A stretch of DNA of 64,000 nt from Cyathus striatus (lineage: Eukaryota; Basidiomycota; Agaricomycetes; Agaricales; Nidulariaceae). The translations under genes and the position numbers were made by a program. Of this stretch, positions 11,464-24,109 are shown one piece after another. Position 1 is the first letter of the stretch. Each line of letters starts with the position of its first letter. The stretch lies in NCBI GenBank assembly GCA_025738555.1, contig JAOVFP010000003.1, positions 5,270,001 through 5,334,000 of the forward strand. Reading direction: 5' to 3'. Under the pieces are notes generated by a model. The model made no database searches, was not told where the DNA came from, and saw only the letters and a program-made list of their open reading frames with translations.

Positions 11464-12491
11464 TTTGGCATCCACAATCGAATGTTGCAGAGCTGGGTCA
11501 AAGAGCTGTGGGATTTAGACATGTTGGGCATGGATAAGTATAGTTGCTTGCAACAACCGAGCGGGCGTCACGAGACGATAGATAGCACAGTTTGGAAGGC
11601 TATGTCACTGTCAGTGTTTATAACATTTAGCAAAGGATCGTCAGTCATGTGGTCAGTACATCAAGCCGGGATTCCGGGGAACAAATACTCAGAGAGATTG
11701 AATTGGCTTTGCTGATAACAATGAGATCTTGATGAGAGTTGAGACGAAATAGAATATGAAATAGTTGTGAAATAGTAGACGAAAAGAAAACACGAGACGA
11801 GTATTCCGAACAGTTTTCAACTTATAATTAAAGTAGACTTCAAGTGAGCGCTTGAGCAATGAATATTAATTGATGAACGACTGAGTTAGTAAGAGGCAAC
11901 CAAGTTGAAGAGGAGCTTGCTCAGGCTGTTCATGTTCACGTGGGAACGCATAGCGGGCCGCTAACTCCGCGTCATCCCCATGGACCACGCTGTTCACCGC
12001 AAGTTGCCCCGGAAGAACCTTCAAAGTCCAAAATTAAGACGTTGTTGAGACGTCTAATACCTTGTCCGGAATTCTTTCTTGTAGTCTTTGGGCTTCGTTT
12101 TTCTACAGCCGAATTTGATTATGAATACTGCGGTTTGACCCAGCTGAACTGGCAGCTCTTGGGCAGCTCCGTGCCAATCATCCGTCCGTTTCATGCCGGT
12201 GACTACTGCGACTTTAACTGCCCTCGACACTTTCTTCGACTACCCTGGCCCTCTCTAGCTCTTGCTACGTTCTTGCATCTGACATCAAACGTACAAAGCA
12301 ATTTAGCCCAGCAGACCCTTCGCATCACCTTCTCTCTCTGCTTCTCAATCTCATCTGGCAATTCGCCCGGCCCCCACATGGCCCTACATCACCCCACCTC
12401 CGACTTTATTCCTGCTCTTCCTCAAGAGCTTATATTTCTCTGCCAGGATGTCTATCCCATTTCCCTTCCTTGTGTCGTCTACTACTTCCGC
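11464..12491. other. Divergent intergenic region
   Basis: This lies between the P450 (minus) and the fucosidase (plus), so it should hold both promoters. The long open frame running from 11940 into the fucosidase start is only 5' sequence; its residues before 12492 show no domain. The last 200 bases are C/T-rich, common upstream of fungal starts. Confidence 0.5.
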
Positions 12492-15400
12492 ATGCTCACG
12501 GCAAAGTTTATCCTCGCCCTCGCTCACCTCTTGCCTCTGACGCGCTCTGCGCCTCAGGGCTTTCCTGCATCTGGTAATGGTCTGTGGTATACCGCTCCAG
12601 GGGACGTGTGGTCGAGAGAATGGCTACCTATTGGGAATGGCTATCTTGCCGGTCCGTCTTCTCATATCCGCAGGCTATCTCATTGTTGTTCATGCATTTC
12701 TACAAGCCATGACTCCTGGAGGGACCGTGCAAGAAACAGCTCAGCTTAACATCGAGTCTCTTTGGTCAGGTGGACCATTTGCAGATCCAGTATGCCTCGA
12801 AACCTATTTTCTCCTCGTCGTGTTTAGACAGTTTTCATCTATAGGCTTACAATGGTGGAAACAAGCAGCCTTCAGAGCGAGTCGCTACAGCCAACGCCAT
12901 TCAGCAAATAAGACAAACAATATTCTCCAGTCCCACGGGGGATATTGACAGTAAGTATTGCTTTATTCGCGGCTCTACGACTTGATTGCCTATTTTTGGT
13001 AGACATCGAGGAACTGGCAACCGATGCGGGGCAGTATGGCTCTTATGCTGGTGCGGGACATCTCCTATCCACTCTTAACGTTACGGGTGCCGTGTCTAGT
13101 TACACAAGGTGGCTTGATCTGGATACAGCAGTGACCAAAACCAGTTGGACACAAGCCGGATCCGCTTTCCAAAGGTATACCTTTTTAGTCTTTCTTGAAC
13201 TCAGCTCATACGTCAACCTAGAACGACATTCTGCTCTCACCCCACTCAGACGTGCACGCAACACCTCACTTCCACGCATACCCTCCCAGCCCTCACTTTC
13301 GCCTTCTCGTCTGTCATTGAAGGGCTTCCAGCACCTAATATAACATGCAACGGGAAAGACACGCTCATTGTTCGAGGACAAGTGTCCACCAACCCACCCA
13401 GTATGGTTTACGAGCTCATATTCAAGCTCTTCCCCGGATCAAGCGGGCAGAGCCAATGTATTCAGTTCCCTGTGCCTAGCGGAGCGGCACCCAACGGCAC
13501 CCTGTCTTTGGTGGGGGGTACATCCAAGGAGGCGTATGTAACCTGGGTCGGGGGGACCAATTTCTCACAGGACAAAGGCACCTCGAAGGATGGGTATTCA
13601 TTCAATGGACCCGATCCTCATAATGCGCTTCTTGCTCTCATTTCTACTCCTGGTCTGACGCAATATGCATCCCTTCTCCAAACACATACTGCGGACGTGC
13701 AGCGTGTGTTGAACGGACGTTTCTCCCTAGACCTCGGCCAGAAGCCGCAACTCAGCTTGCCCATGGATCAGCTGAAGGCTAAGTACACCATTGACAATTC
13801 TGGGGGTGGGGAAGAGAATAGATATTTGGAGTGGGTGTTATTCAATTATGGAAGGTATATGTTGTTTAGCAGCGCTCGGGGGACGCTACCAGCCAATTTG
13901 CAAGGCAAGTGGGCAGACGGGGTGGGGAATGCATGGAGTGCGGATTATCGTGAGTTGTTGTTTCAGCTGTCTGATCGACGAGAATGTTCACGATAAAACG
14001 GGCAGATTCGAATATTAATATTCAAATGAATTATTGGAGTGCGGAAAGTACGAATCTGGATGTGTCAAGCTCATTATTTGATTACTTCGAGGTTCATATT
14101 CCTGATTCCTTTGTTTGAATCACTAACTTAGCGTCTGAAAGAAAAACTGGGTCCCTAGGGGAGAATATACCGCGCAAGTCTTGTATAACATTTCAAGGGG
14201 ATGGGTGGTTCACAATGAGGTTTGTGTTGATATACTATTTGTATCTTTATTATCAGGGATTGATTTTGATGTAGATGAACGTACGTGATTCCATGGTTTC
14301 GAATTGGAGACCGTGACATGTATTTACATTTAGATATTTGGACATACGGGTATGAAAGGTGGAGGGAACACCGCTCAGTGGGCCAATTATCCTGGTATGA
14401 AGACCCCATATCTCCAGATACAGACCGCACTAATTGTCGATTTAGAGGCGAATGCCTGGATGGTGTCCTTATTTCTTTACTAGAAATGATATCTTTCTCT
14501 AACGAATTATTAGATGTTCCATGTTTGGGACCACTTCGACTTCACGAACGACGTAGCTTGGTGGAAGAAGCAAGGATGGCCTTTGCTGAAGGTCTGGTTT
14601 CCTTCCTTGGTTGTATTCGCAGCTCTTTAGTGATATCATACATTGTAGGGCGTAGCACAGTTCCATTTGGACAAACTTATTCCAGACTTGCATTTCAATG
14701 ATTCAAGTCTGGTTGTGAATCCGTGTAACTCGCCAGAGCAGGTGCCTATTACATTCGGTGTGTACATGTTTCACTTTTCGGCATCACGGAAGAACATAAA
14801 AACTAAATTTAACTGATTCTGCTCTGTAGGATGCGCACATGCGCAGCAGATAATCTGGCAACTATTTAACGCTGTGGAGAAAGGGTTTGCGGCAAGTGGA
14901 GACACCGACACCGAGTTCCTTGCTGGTACGACTTTGTTTATAGGCTTGTAATCTTGTTCTAAGAGAGCTGCAGAGGTCAAACAAAAGAAGGCACAGATGG
15001 ACAAGGGGGTGCATATCGGGTCTTGGGGTCAACTTCAAGGTCTGTTGCTTGTCTACTGTATGGAGCCTAACATTTACCGACGCTTTGAACTCAGAATGGA
15101 AAGTTGATCGTGACTCTCAAACTGACACACATCGTCATCTGTCGCACCTTATTGGCCTCTATCCAGGTTATGCTGTTGCTTCGTATGATTCTTCTGTCCA
15201 AGGTCAAGAAGGATATACTAAGAGCGATGTCTTGGCTGCTGCGAGTGTCAGTCTAACTGCCCGAGGAAATGGAACTGGTCCAGATGCTGATAGCGGCTGG
15301 GAAAAGGCATGGCGTGCGGCTGCCTGGGCACAGCTAGGTAATGAGGATATGTTTTACCACGAACTCTCTGTAAGCCACTCCTTTGTTATATATATATTTC

Positions 15401-15877
15401 ACGAGCGCCGACACGTGAGGGTTCCGCAGTACGCCATTTTTGAGAACTTTGGGGACAACTTATTCAGCTTGTACAATCCTTTCGACCCCAGTCCTATCTT
15501 CCAGATTGATGCAAATCTAGGCTACCCGGGGGCAGTTATGGTTTGTGGCTTCTATCTATGTCGATACTCTTTATATTTACTCCTATACAGAATTCTCTTA
15601 TCCAAGCTCCGGATGTAGCGAACATCTCCACGCCACTAGCGATTTCCTGCTCCCTGCACTGCCCTCCCAATGGCCATCTGGATTTATCAAAGGTACGCGT
15701 GTTCGGGGCGGAATTACTCTCGATCTTTCGTGGGCTTCTGGAAAACCAACAAGTGCGCAATTCAAGGTGGATAATAGCATTGTACCAAGACAGGTACAGG
15801 TAGTATATGGAGGAAAGGTAGTCAGTGAATTTAAGACTGCTCCAGGGTTCATGAAGAGTTTAGACCATTTTGGGTAA
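12492..15877 (+). CDS. Secreted GH95 alpha-L-fucosidase family protein
   Basis: The start [20 protein letters not shown] is a signal peptide. It is followed by the GH95 N-terminal signature [20 protein letters not shown] and [12 protein letters not shown]. Catalytic (alpha/alpha)6-barrel motifs follow: [64 protein letters not shown] and [13 protein letters not shown], whose Asp corresponds to the family's conserved catalytic-region Asp. GH95 enzymes release L-fucose from glycans. The gene has many introns, including a 6-nt exon at 14275-14280 (Met-Asn) and a 17-nt exon at 14446-14462, both needed to keep the family sequence. One frameshift lies at about 15642-15645: STPLAI must change frame to reach [16 protein letters not shown], and one extra T cures it. 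The product is probably extracellular, about 750-800 residues. Confidence 0.9.
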
Positions 15878-16628
15878 GAAACTTTATAAAACATGTTCTA
15901 TGGATTTTGTTTCGAGAACGGTGCGAATAGAAGTCCTACAGTATTTTTGTATTGACGCTCAGATGAAAATCTATAATGGAATAAACTTTGGTCTTATGAC
16001 TACCAATCGTTACCCAATCGTCTACTTGGCTTTTCACAGCGGAAAAACCTCGGAGTAAATATACCAACGCAATGAAGCCTCGAACAGGGCACCAGCGGCA
16101 AAGATCATTATATTGATATATGAATCCATAACCCTTTGTGTCATTACAACCCGACACTCATTTTTTGCGATATAAGTTGCAGAGTCAAGTGATAGGAAAT
16201 ATTCGATTTCTGCTAATATTGAACTTCACCTTCTAATCCAAACATTGATCTGCCAAATACAGTAGATAAATTTCCTAATTTGTTGCTACTTGAAGCCATT
16301 TCAATTTTCAACGAAGTACAACTGAAATTTACTTTAGGTTTACTTTTTTTGATAAGGATCCTGTTATACCCACGACATCTCGTATTAAACGTGTCATTTG
16401 ACTCTTGAAATGCTAGAATAGAACTTAATAGATACCCATTGGAGTCATTGCTCTTGCACGCAAACTCTCATGATGACTGCATTCACCTGCATTTCCAGAA
16501 GTCAGGTGGGAATTCAAGCCACCTCCCCTGAGAAGCATAATAACAGTATTTCCGACGTTTCTCCGTAGCATTTTGCATTTAAGCCACCTAAATTTCAAAC
16601 CTACTATACACAATATCCACCTATCCTC
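15878..16628. other. Intergenic, no supported gene
   Basis: AT-rich spacer between the fucosidase and the DUF1479 gene, both on the plus strand. It holds only scattered short open frames without domains. The last 100 bases are the likely promoter and leader of the DUF1479 gene. Confidence 0.5.
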
Positions 16629-18388
16629 ATGTCTCAAGCCAATGAAAGCACCAGTGTTCGCGATTCAGAACGCTTTGCTCAGATCAAAGGCAACATTGCG
16701 TCGCTGTATCCCAATTTTCAAGCCAATGCTATTCGCGCTTGGAAAGAAGTCATTCCCGAGCTCAATGTTACGATAGATCAAATTATCCGGGAAGGAGCAA
16801 GCGTAAGCTGCAAGAGGAACCATAGATAGTAGATCCATAATTCTGACTAAATTTTCTAGTACATTCCCCAGGTCGAGTTCTCGAACATTTATGGTTTAAG
16901 CCAGAAAGAAATCGAACGAATTAAAACCAGAGGTGCCGTCGTCGTCAGGGGAGTGGTGAGTCAGGATGAAGCGACTGGATGGAAGACCGAACTAGAGAAT
17001 ATCATCAAAGTCAACCCAGATGTAGAACGTAAATGGTGCTCTCGATCTTGCGTCGCCTCTACCTAACCATTATAATTAGGCATTCCGCCGAATCATCCGC
17101 TCTTCGTTGAGCTATAGTACGTTCCGCGACGTTTGCAATTTTTTATGAGAGGTTGCTAAGCTAAACACAGTTGGGCGAAACCTCAGATCGATGCACGAGC
17201 CCATCCAAATATGCTGGAGCTTTGTGTTTGGTTTAATAAATTATACCATGTAAAAAACGACAGTACGACGGAAGGCATAGATCTCTCGACACCGTTGACA
17301 TATGCGGACCGTTTCCGCATTCGACCTCCCGGGATGCCGTGTGATGTTCTACCACCCCATATTGATGGTACGTGTCTACGTTTGGGTCATGATCTCCGTA
17401 AGTACTAATTTAGGAGTGAAGGAGCTACCATCGAGCGCTGGGAAGAAACCACGGCTAGGAAGTGCTTCGAAAACATATTTTCCGGAAACTGGCGAATGCA
17501 TGATCCTTATGACATTGATCCTCGGGTTGATGCAAGGACTTCACTATATGGCAGACCGAACCAAGTGAGTGTAACTCTCCCTTTCAGATTGACATGCTTT
17601 TTGACCATTACCTATTACTAGTGCAGTGTATTCAGGACTTTCCAAGGGTGGCTATCAATGACGTGAGTAGTCAGGATCACGAAATACCCAATGACTCTGG
17701 ATGAATAGTACTTACTATAAATCTTTTTAGAGAGACCGGACCAGGAGAAGGAACTCTCAGACTACTTCCGGACGTGCATTTGGTTAATGTCTACTTCACG
17801 TTGCGCCCCTTTTTCCGTCCATTGGTCTCTGAGACATCCTCTGAGATTTTTGATGCCGATAACTGGGAGTTCGGTACGCGGAGCCCTAAAATAATTGAAG
17901 ATGACTTAGCCCTAAAACCATTTACAGATATATCTTCTCCAGACTTTCCAGGAATTGTCCCCAAAAATGGGGGCTACGTCTCATGGCCTTCAGCGAGCTT
18001 GCATCCACATCTAAGACTAAATGAAACTATGACTTCTGTCCCTAAAGTGTTCCCTGGAGATACAGTATTTTGGCACCCGGATGTAATACACTCCGTGGAG
18101 AAAGAGCACCACGGAAAGAACGATGCAGCAGGTTAGGTCTTCTCAATGTATGGTGTCAAAAGTCTAGTGAGCTAATAAAAACTTCTAGTAATGTATATCC
18201 CAGCGGTACCATTGACACCTTTGAACAAAGCCTACGTTGACAACCAGTGCAAGCTGTTCTTGGACGGAAAGAGACCGACCGATTTTCCACAGGGTAGATC
18301 GGAGAAGGGGTTCATAGGGACTGCTACAGAGAAAGACATAAAGTTGCCGTTGGGACGAATTGCGATGGGATTGCCGCTTGTGGTATAA
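16629..18388 (+). CDS. DUF1479 family protein (predicted Fe(II)/2-oxoglutarate-dioxygenase-like fold)
   Basis: The start MSQANESTSVRDSERFAQIK is followed by exons that join cleanly across seven or so introns of about 45-60 nt (first 16803-16859). The body reads like the DUF1479 family (bacterial YbiU and fungal relatives): TRGAVVVRGVVSQDEATGW, HPNMLELCVWFNKLYH, PCDVLPPHIDG, TFQGWLSMTETGPGEGTLR, GDTVFWHPDVIHSVE and PAVPLTPLNKAYV. HID and the distant VIHSVE histidine resemble the His-x-Asp...His metal triad of cupin-type dioxygenases, so an oxygenase role is plausible but unproven. The end is GRIAMGLPLVV. No frameshift or stop was found. Confidence 0.9.
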
Positions 18389-18869
18389 ATGATTCTGAAG
18401 AGATGACTGTATTCACCTTAAACTTGCCATATGTTGCGTTCAAGTTCAATGCGTTGTTCAATATGGTTAACTGTAACATAGCTCTGGCAAATGGTTATGT
18501 AATAAAATATTTGTTTGACATTGCAGATTTTGCCAAATAGAATCATAAGCGCCTTGTACTTTGAAGCCAACTTGAAGCTTGAAAATTCAACTTAGTTTGC
18601 AATATTTCGTGCCATTTTAATAATGTAAATGTGATTAACTAGGCATTGGCACAATGCAGTTCAAGAAAGGTGTAGTATACGCAAGTATTCTAACAATACT
18701 CGCTCATTAAGAAACTAGAAATGAGTAGACTACGGGAAAGTTCATATGAATAAGTGGAGGTACGCTATGGTTTAAAGTGGTTTAAACCTACAAAAAGCCA
18801 CCTAACGTCGCTTTATAGTTGGTGTTGCCTGACGCAACATAGGGGTTTCTTCAAAGGTATCATGACGGC
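18389..18869. other. Convergent 3' intergenic region
   Basis: AT-rich sequence between the 3' ends of the DUF1479 gene and the proline-rich gene. No coding signal is seen; it should contain both polyadenylation regions. Confidence 0.5.
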
Positions 18870-21023
18870 TCACATTGCCTGAACTTTATCCAACAAGATC
18901 GCCCATTCCATAACCGTCATTCCCAACCTCAACGCCTCCTCCTTCAACTCCTTGTCTCTCGTCTCCTCGGAGAGCCTCTTCATAGCTCTCAAGTGCCCCT
19001 CACCCGTAATACCCATATTTGCTAGTATGGGGGAAATGTGCAGTAGCGACGGTTCACATGAATCCAGGATTTGGTCAAATCGCACAACGGGAAGCTCCTT
19101 GATACTGCTTATTGTGCTACCTGACTGGGTTGGATGAAACGATGAAGCAGATGGCCGTTGTCTTATTGGAGTCGATTCTTGAAGTGGTGTTCGTAGCCTA
19201 CGTGGTGGAGAAGGAGAAGACCCGACAGGCGTCGAGGTACGAGGCGGCGAATCGTCAAAGTGTTGAGGGTTTCTGTTATTTAATGGGCTCGGAGGAAGCG
19301 GATCTGCTGTCTTCTGAAACCGTTCTGGTGTTTGGATCCTTGGAGGTGTACGATTCACCATCGGTGGCGTGTATTGTACTGCTGGAGCAGGCTGTTGAAC
19401 AATCTGGGGTGGTTGGTGAACAGCTTGCGGTGTGTGATGCGCAGCTTGAGGAGTGTGATGAATAACTGGTGGCGTATTATGGAGAGCAGGAGGGGTATGG
19501 TGGACAGGAGGTGTATGGTGAATAGGAGATGTATGATGGACAGGAGGGGGTGTACGTTGGACTGCTGGAGTGGCATGTTCCATTACTGGCGTGGAATGGG
19601 TTGCCACTGGTGATGCGTACATGACAGGGGGCGTATTATGTACAGCAGGCCCGGGTCTGTTAACTGGCGGTAATGGCGGGGGTGGGGGCTGAAGAATCTG
19701 ATTCCATGAACGATTGGAGCCCGATCTGCTGTTATGGCTATAATTCGTTGTCCTCTGCTGCTGACTCTCTGATCGGCGCATGTACGAGCTATTGGAGGTG
19801 GAGTTTTTTCTGGGTGGAGTTGGTAGATGCTACAAGGGAACGTCAATATCGAGGCGCATGTTTCAGGGGGCACACTTACCCGTAACTCAGATTTAGGAGA
19901 AGCCCTTTCAATGCTATACATGTCGCTTTCTATTGTTTTCGCTTCCTGACTTCCCCTCGTATACTCTTCTTCGTATCTTTCGTCCGGAATAGTCGTCCTA
20001 GATCTATTTTCATTATTCACTCCCATATCTAGATTCATCCGATTTTCCACCCTCGCAACGGGCTCCATGTCGTGCGTTTCTTCAACAGGATATTCATCCG
20101 CCTCCATGAAATACACACTCATCCTCTCAACATTCGGGTCTGCCTCCCTCGCAACTTGCTCTCGCCATGTAGCAATAGTGACCGTTCTTTCTGGAGTATT
20201 TTCCACAATCCTCCTATCGACCACCTCGTATTCTTGTCCAGGCTTTGGACCACGTCCGCTGAGTCGGTTATTAACAGGTGTAAGTCTCGTAGGTCGACTG
20301 ATAGCCCTGGTATCTCCCAGCGAAAGCTTGCCCCGCGTATGGCCCCTTCTAGCATTCGAGTTTGCGGGAACTCTTCCTATCTGCCTACTCTCTCGCCTCT
20401 CTACATCAGCCCCAACCTTCTTCGCCGTAACCTCTACCTCCGCACCCCCACCGAACATCCGACCCATTTCATCCATGTACCTTCCGTACTCTCCATAATG
20501 CTCAAACTCACCCTTCGGCTTCGCATTAACATGTGCAGCACCTTGATGATTATATACCTTCGCTCCATTAACAGGCATGCTATGGCTGTACACATGTCCC
20601 CCTGCCTGTTCTGTTGTTGTTGTTGTTGCTGCTGCTGCCGCTGGTCCCAGTATGATCCGGCAGGTGTATAACGTTGTGGTCCGGGGGTTACAACGGTGTT
20701 GGTAGCCGCGTCAAAGTCATCCGGGAGAGGCGAGGACGTCCTCGTGACAGCAGACTCTTGCACTCGGGTACCCCACTCGGTTTCTGGCCCTCCCCTCGTT
20801 GTCGTTGCCCCCGTCTGCGTTTGTGTTATGGCGTCGAAATCATCATCTAGAGGCCGCGACGCCGGTGGTGGCCGTTTAACTATGGGCTTTCCCTGTCCCT
20901 GTCCTCGCCGATTTGGAACGAGGTAGTTGCCGCCATAGTCTAGTGCGCAGTTTTAAGTAAATTGCCATATTTAAACCCAAGTAACTCACCATTGGCGTGG
21001 TCAGCGGAGTGCGTAGGGTGCAT
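18870..21023 (-). CDS. Proline-rich protein with HTP repeats and a conserved-looking C-terminal helical segment
   Basis: I do not recognise the family. Exon 1 starts MHPTHSADHAN (ATG 21021-21023); an intron follows, then a disordered region with DDDFDAITQ-like and DDFDAATN-like repeats and a glutamine run. After a second intron (acceptor before HLPTPPRKNS) comes a long region of HTPP/HTPQ repeats and a polyproline block. The C-terminus, from about FDQILDSCEPSLLHISPIL to the end, is charged and helical (AMKRLSEETRDKELKEEALR) and looks like the only folded part. A frameshift lies in the C5 run at 20598-20602: upstream NRQG and downstream HVYSHSMPVNGAKV join only if one base is added. The gene shares a divergent promoter region with DBR1. 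It may be an intrinsically disordered regulator; function unknown. Confidence 0.7.
19360..19640 (-). repeat. Coding repeats, HTPP/HTPQ units
   Basis: Inside the proline-rich gene the minus-strand frame encodes more than a dozen irregular units built on His-Thr-Pro-Pro (HHTPP, HNTPP, HHTPQ, QRTPP). On the plus strand they appear as repeated GGTGTATG/GGAGTGTG-like blocks. Unit length varies (mostly 6-8 residues), so this is a degenerate coding minisatellite, not a perfect array. Confidence 0.8.
20610..20645 (-). repeat. Glutamine codon run (CAG/CAA)
   Basis: A trinucleotide run of CAG then CAA codons encodes about nine consecutive glutamines in the proline-rich protein, just upstream of the frameshift at 20598-20602. 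Confidence 0.85.
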
Positions 21024-21472
21024 TTCTTCCGGCGCGACGAGAACCGACGAGTCGAAAGTTCGCTCCGTTTTTTTTCGGAAATTTATTGGGAAGCACCAAA
21101 GCATTCGAAGGAACTGGAAAGGGGTTAAGATGGACCTCTTATGACTGCACGCAGGATGTCATTCTTAGGTCCTATGGGTATGTAAGTTGCACGAGGCTTC
21201 ATCATTGCTTCATCATGTTTTCTTTATCTGGGGCATCTTTGGTGGACACGTGTGCTCGGCATTGTGGATTGTGAGAGATGGAAGAGGTAGAAGGACCAGA
21301 TGGTTGTGTGTACTTTGTATTTACAAGATTGAGATCATGATATAAAAATATCGTCAACTCGGAGAATGGATCCAACACAACCGCGGAGTATTTGGCTGTG
21401 TTTAAATCAGAGGACATAGCAGAACTTGGAAACTTGCAGTGCAGTGGTCACTGAGCAACACCACTATCGAGC
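21024..21472. promoter_or_regulatory. Divergent promoter region between the proline-rich gene and DBR1
   Basis: About 450 bases separate the two divergent start codons. No reading frame with a domain is present. No specific operator was identified. Confidence 0.5.
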
Positions 21473-23169
21473 ATGAAAGTAAGTAGCTCATCCATCCTCA
21501 GCTTCATTGGATCTCATCTCTAACCAGATCGCAGTCGAAGGATGTTGCCACGGCGAGCTTGACGCCATCTATGCCGAACTTGCCAACCTCGAAGCCCAAA
21601 ATGGTTACAAGATCGACGCGCTGTTCATCTGCGGCGACTTTCAAGCGATGCGCAATGAAGCTGACTTGGAGGTGATGGCATGTCCGCCCAAGTACAGAGC
21701 TTTGCATGACTTCCACCAGTATGTACTTCCGTGCGTACGAAGGATTGCAGTTAAGATAACGGGATAGTTTTATTTGAAACAGATATTATACTGGAGAGAA
21801 GGTTGCTCCTGTTTTGACGATTGTCATTGGAGGGAATCATGAAGCGTCCAACTATCTCTTTGAACTGTACGCAGTCTTACCCGGTGCTTATCAAGAAGTC
21901 ATTTGACATGGGCATAGATACCACGGCGGATGGCTGGCCCCCAATATCTACTTCCTCGGCCTGGCAGGCTGCGTGCAACTAGATGGCTTACGAATTGCGG
22001 GTTCGTCAGGGATATTCAAGAAACACGATTTTCGATTAGGTCTATTTCTATCTCGCCTTGTCCTCCTTAAAATCATCTAATTCCTCATCAGGGCACTACG
22101 AAAAACCGCCCTACGACTATGGAAGCATGCGAAGCGTCTACCACACACGCGAATTCTGCGTGCGCAAGTTATCCCTCGTTCGTCCGTTTTTCTCTCTCCC
22201 CCGTTTACCATCCTTACGCATCGTAGCTCACGTCCCCGACGTATTCCTCTCCCACGATTGGCCCGCCCAAATCGAGCAGTATGGCGACACTCGCTCTCTT
22301 CTCCGCCGAAAACCGCATTTTAGAGAGGAAGTACAGAGGGGAGAGTTGGGGTCCCCTCCGATGATGGGCCTCCTTACGAATCTGAGGCCCCGATGGTGGT
22401 TTGCTGCGCATATGCATGTACGGTTCGAGGCAGTCGTTGTGCATGAAGAGGTGGTCCAGGTCCAGGAAGGAATGGTAAAGGTGGTGAGGGAAGAAAATCC
22501 GGAAGAGATTAAGATTGATAGTGATGAATTTGAAGATGCCCCAGCAGAGAGTGCATCAGAGACAGCTGTCCTCGAGGTGGTACCAACCAACCCAGATGAG
22601 ATTCGCCTGTCAGACGAAGAATCCGAAGTTATCCAGCCCCTCCTCCACCCACCATTGTTAGCTCCGAAACGCGTTTCTTGGCGCTGGACAAATGTCTCCC
22701 AAGAAGGCGATTCATAGAGGTTCTTTATCTTCTTTTTTTCTTTCGCTCCTTCGTAACTTTACAATTTTTCTTATAGGTAGTCGATATCTCCTCCTCTAAC
22801 TCTTGCCCCGCTATTACTACACCCTCTACACCCCAATTATACTTTGACCCCGAATGGTTGGCAATAACACGCGCCTTTCAGCCCTTCTTCTCTCGCTCCA
22901 GACACCAGCCCGCTTTTCCGACCGAATCGGAGGCCCATGCACTCATTGCTACCTCCCTGGCCTGGGTTAACGAGAACATTAAAACGGATGCAGAGGGAAG
23001 GATTCCAGTGTGCGAGTGGCAGAGGTTTGAGACTATCGCTCCAGGGCCTGGGCAGGTGTCGGGAGGAAGCGTGCAGCCGCCGTATTACGCTAACCCGCAG
23101 ACGGAGGCATTGTGTAGGATGTTGGGTGTTGAGAATAAGGCTGCACCACCAATAGAGTTAGTTATCTAG
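21473..23169 (+). CDS. DBR1: RNA lariat debranching enzyme
   Basis: The start is a two-codon exon (ATGAAA, 21473-21478), then an intron (21479-21527), then [21 protein letters not shown]1 hydrolyses the 2'-5' bond of excised intron lariats in the nucleus. Metallophosphoesterase motifs are [47 protein letters not shown] and [16 protein letters not shown]. The C-terminal DBR1 domain follows: [12 protein letters not shown], an intron (22730-22776), then [23 protein letters not shown] and [17 protein letters not shown]. Between APK and TRFLALDKC the frame breaks: GAAACGCG at 22665-22672 needs one more A in its A-run. Without it, translation ends at TAG 22718-22720. The DBR1 identity is secure, and the break looks like an assembly error. 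Confidence 0.93.
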
Positions 23170-23417
23170 CCATTGAAATTTGAGATGTGCTTGTACTTCT
23201 GTGCTATTTGAACTTCTTGATGTATGTCTTATGTTACAACCTCAATTTGCATTAATACTATCTTGTTCCTTCAAAGTTACAAACTGGAAGGAGGCCGGTC
23301 AAAAGTTGACCATGTCTACATTGATAACATCAATGGAGTTACAATGAATGGAAGATGATTATTATAGTACAAAACAGTAATGGGTAATGGCTACAAGACA
23401 CCACAGCGAAAAAATGC

Positions 23418-24109
<692 letters not shown>

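Noticed and set aside
11940..12491. Possible long N-terminal extension of the GH95 protein
   Set aside because: The signal peptide starts at 12492; the upstream frame shows no domain and would bury the signal peptide.
20072..20671. 199-codon plus-strand frame
   Set aside because: Shadow of the proline-rich gene on the minus strand.
21473..23169. DBR1 as a pseudogene
   Set aside because: All motifs are intact and the only lesion is one homopolymer base, like six other genes here.
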